Part shown: positions 62,367-64,000 of the stretch, piece by piece
Position numbering within the stretch: position 1 is the stretch's first letter
Layout: the number at the start of each line of letters is the position of its first letter
Source of the DNA: Tritrichomonas musculus
Taxonomy: Eukaryota; Parabasalia; Tritrichomonadida; Tritrichomonadidae
Assembly: GCA_039105265.1 (NCBI GenBank)
Contig: JAPFFF010000008.1
Location: 3,100,001 to 3,164,000, forward strand
Reading direction: 5' to 3'
DNA: 64,000 bases
Made by a program: the position numbers and the translations under genes
Notes under the pieces: model-generated
Database searches by the model: none
Told to the model about the DNA's origin: nothing
What the model saw: the letters and a program-made list of their open reading frames with translations, nothing else

Positions 62367-62918
62367 TTACATCATATCTTCAAAGATGCGATTTCTCCTA
62401 CCAATAGGTCTCATAGGTATATATTGAGGTTGTTGTTCTTCTTCATATTGTTGTGGCGGTTCTTCAGGAACATACTGTTGTCTTGGTTTACTCATCCTTT
62501 TATCAACAACCTCCTTTATCATACGTCTCTGTTCTTTCTTCTCTCGACTTATCTTCATTTCTTCACCTAGTGATTTTAGCTGTTTTAGTATTTCCTCATT
62601 CACAGTAGGGTCATAAACTTGGCTTTGTTGAGTTTTTCGAGGTTTTGGAGGTTTTCGTGCAGCTTTCGAACTTATTGGCTTTCTTGGCTTTTCTTCAAGT
62701 TCCTCATGTTCTTCACTGTCTGAGTTTTCTTGAGTTTCTTCGTTATTTTCACTTTCTGAGTTTTCTTGATATTCTCGAGTTATTGGAGTTTTTCGCTGTT
62801 TTACAATATACTTGTCTTTGGTTTTTGTAGGTAAAACTTCCCAATCTGGGTCATCCCTTCCATTCAACCATTTATGAATAACTGCAAGTCTCTTAGAACC
62901 TGTTAGATGTTTTGACAT
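62367..62918 (-). CDS. Polinton charged protein of 183 aa, unknown function
   Basis: The start MSKHLTGSKRLAVIHKWLNG resembles a small folded N-terminal motif. It is followed by acidic repeats (QENSESENNEETQENSDSEE), a Lys/Pro-rich stretch (KAARKPPKPRKTQQ), a short coiled coil and a Gln/Pro-rich end. Highly charged and disordered, perhaps DNA- or capsid-associated. No family recognised. Confidence 0.6.
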   Translation of the reverse strand: MSKHLTGSKRLAVIHKWLNGRDDPDWEVLPTKTKDKYIVKQRKTPITREYQENSESENNEETQENSDSEEHEELEEKPRKPISSKAARKPPKPRKTQQSQVYDPTVNEEILKQLKSLGEEMKISREKKEQRRMIKEVVDKRMSKPRQQYVPEEPPQQYEEEQQPQYIPMRPIGRRNRIFEDMM

Positions 62919-62965
62919 TTAAAATAAACAAAAAAGTCCAAAAATTTAGTTTTTTTGAGTTTTCA

Positions 62966-63421
62966 TTAGATGTAGGTTCTCGCCCGATTGTTGGTAGTAA
63001 AGTCACTCTCTTGTAATGATCTAGACGAAAATGCTGGCTTTTCAAGAGGTGCTCCAACTGATTCACCTTTTGCAGATTTATTAATTGATGATAAGGCAGT
63101 TTTCACTTTTCCATCTGGGACATATTTTAATGCTGTGTCAGCTATGTTTGCTAATTTATTTCTTGTACTATCGCTCAAGTAGCTTTCACCAAGACCTCTC
63201 GCAACTGAACCAATAACACCAGCATGCTTGGTTAATCCACCTGCTGAAGCATCCAATATTTTACTTGCAAGACCTCCAGTAAAACTATCTGCAGCTCCCA
63301 TTAATAATTTACCACCTAAACCTACTCCTCCTTTTATTATCGTTTGCCATGGAGAAAATTCTTTTTGTTTAGCATAATTTGGCTTCCAATAATCTTCTTC
63401 TGAATGAAGTTTAATTCCCAT
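62966..63421 (-). CDS. Polinton Gly/Ala-rich small protein of 151 aa
   Basis: Residues about 30-90 are an amphipathic Gly/Ala/Ser-rich region (GVGLGGKLLMGAADSFTGGL) that could insert in or lie on membranes. It is followed by short helices and a basic end (NNRARTYI). Small proteins of this composition next to the major capsid gene recall adenovirus minor core or membrane-active proteins. This is analogy only. Confidence 0.6.
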   Translation of the reverse strand: MGIKLHSEEDYWKPNYAKQKEFSPWQTIIKGGVGLGGKLLMGAADSFTGGLASKILDASAGGLTKHAGVIGSVARGLGESYLSDSTRNKLANIADTALKYVPDGKVKTALSSINKSAKGESVGAPLEKPAFSSRSLQESDFTTNNRARTYI

Positions 63422-63438
63422 TTTTAAAAAATAAAAAA

Positions 63439-64000
63439 TTATTCGAAATAGTACTTATTAGCAGAAATATTCATTACGAATTTTTCATGTGGTTCTTTAT
63501 GTTGTAGGTACTCAGCTACTGTCTGTTTAGTATTTAATGAGTTATTTGTTTGTTGCAACAAGCTCGTAAAATCTTCCTCACTATATCCTGTATAACATAT
63601 TATATCTGTTGCTAACCTTTTAGCATTCATATGAACAAATCGAATAGTTTGGATAGCCATGATACATGTTAAATTATAGTGTCTTGTCTTGGTTAACAAC
63701 TTGATAAATTCACTATTACCATTCTTTAATAAATCACTACCTGCACAATCATCTAGTATCAATAATGTGTTATATGGATATGATGATGTTTCATACTTGA
63801 CTAACTTATTGGCTATATATATTATTTTATCATTGAGCTCATTTAAATGATGCTTCTCAATGAGCCTCCTCATTTCGTCATTGGTCTCTTTCATTCGAGA
63901 TAATACATATTTGACAATGGCATAATACTTTATCTTTCTTCGAAGATGTCTTTTAAGATAACTCATTAATTCTCTTTCCTTTACATAATCGATTCTTGAT
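63439..64000 (-). CDS. Polinton genome-packaging ATPase (A32/FtsK-HerA-like), partial
   Basis: The frame is open across the window edge: the codons before MSYLKRHLRR at 63966 have no stop, so the gene continues beyond 64000. The visible C-terminal part holds a Walker B strand TLLILDDCAGSD, followed by HYNLTCIMAIQTIRF, which fits the sensor strand of the A32-like packaging ATPases of Polintons and large DNA viruses. Walker A is expected in the missing N-terminal part. Its role would be to pump DNA into capsids. The identification rests on half the protein. Confidence 0.75.
   Translation of the reverse strand, partial: SRIDYVKERELMSYLKRHLRRKIKYYAIVKYVLSRMKETNDEMRRLIEKHHLNELNDKIIYIANKLVKYETSSYPYNTLLILDDCAGSDLLKNGNSEFIKLLTKTRHYNLTCIMAIQTIRFVHMNAKRLATDIICYTGYSEEDFTSLLQQTNNSLNTKQTVAEYLQHKEPHEKFVMNISANKYYFE

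Larger units (their letters stand above)
43507..64000. mobile_element. Polinton (Maverick), left part, continues beyond the window
   Basis: A virus-like DNA element of the protein-primed polymerase type. The left end is placed near AGTCGGTTTCCGCTGG (43507) because base composition jumps there from AT-rich spacer to a GC-rich terminal stretch, and Polintons usually begin with AG. The right end and its terminal repeat lie outside the window, so the target duplication cannot be checked. Visible parts are two giant putative structural proteins, a probable minor structural protein, DNA polymerase B, several small unknown proteins, a major capsid candidate, a Gly-rich small protein and a packaging ATPase (partial). 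Integrase and protease are not visible here. The visible part looks whole, with no breaks that I recognise, and so is probably young. Confidence 0.9.

Overview
This window looks like nuclear DNA of a parabasalid (trichomonad) protist, most likely a Tritrichomonas- or Trichomonas-type genome. The evidence is very AT-rich spacer DNA, long intronless genes in the standard code, and protein families that are large in trichomonads: a BTB-like/F5-8C family protein, a polytopic PAS-cyclase, a TKL kinase, a clan CD/C13-like peptidase and Myb-DDE transposases. A protein-primed Polinton (Maverick) of the trichomonad type fills the right third. The species call is an inference from family content.

Left third (1-12.6 kb): a gene-poor AT-rich stretch, a broken BTB/F5-8C family gene carrying a foldback insertion, a Q-rich coiled-coil gene on the minus strand (4982-6241), a type I membrane protein with an odd start (about 7107-9056), a non-autonomous hAT-like element with a perfect 8-bp target duplication, and a C13-like peptidase gene (10351-12615, minus).

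Middle (12.7-24 kb): a transposon graveyard with at least three levels of nesting. An outer element with GGGGG ends at a TTAA-type site holds a pogo-like element (TA target, intact DDE transposase), and both hold hAT-like MITEs. Beside it lie two related elements with GGGTGCAG-type ends at TTAA sites. The second is interrupted by another hAT-like element, which itself holds a 0.67-kb element with ~97-bp inverted arms around what looks like a captured gene fragment.

Host gene island (24.7-39.6 kb): a 1702-aa multi-pass PAS/cyclase-homology protein, a TKL-type kinase, a 113-aa conserved-looking small protein beside a possible ribokinase remnant, a Myb/SANT-DDE transposon with one in-frame stop and two minisatellites, another hAT-like MITE, and a CYRI/FAM49-type Rac-interacting protein. 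The cyclase-like receptor, kinase and CYRI are all plausible signalling proteins, but nothing here shows that they act together.

Right third (39.6-64 kb): a hAT-like and a mariner-like non-autonomous element lie side by side, followed by a Polinton that starts near 43507 and runs off the window. Its visible part (20.5 kb) codes for protein-primed DNA polymerase B, a double-jelly-roll-type major capsid candidate, the C-terminal part of a packaging ATPase, two very large paralogous putative structural or fibre-like proteins, and about ten small unknown proteins. Every recognisable gene in it looks open, so the visible part looks whole and fairly young. Integrase and protease genes were not seen and may lie beyond the window edge.
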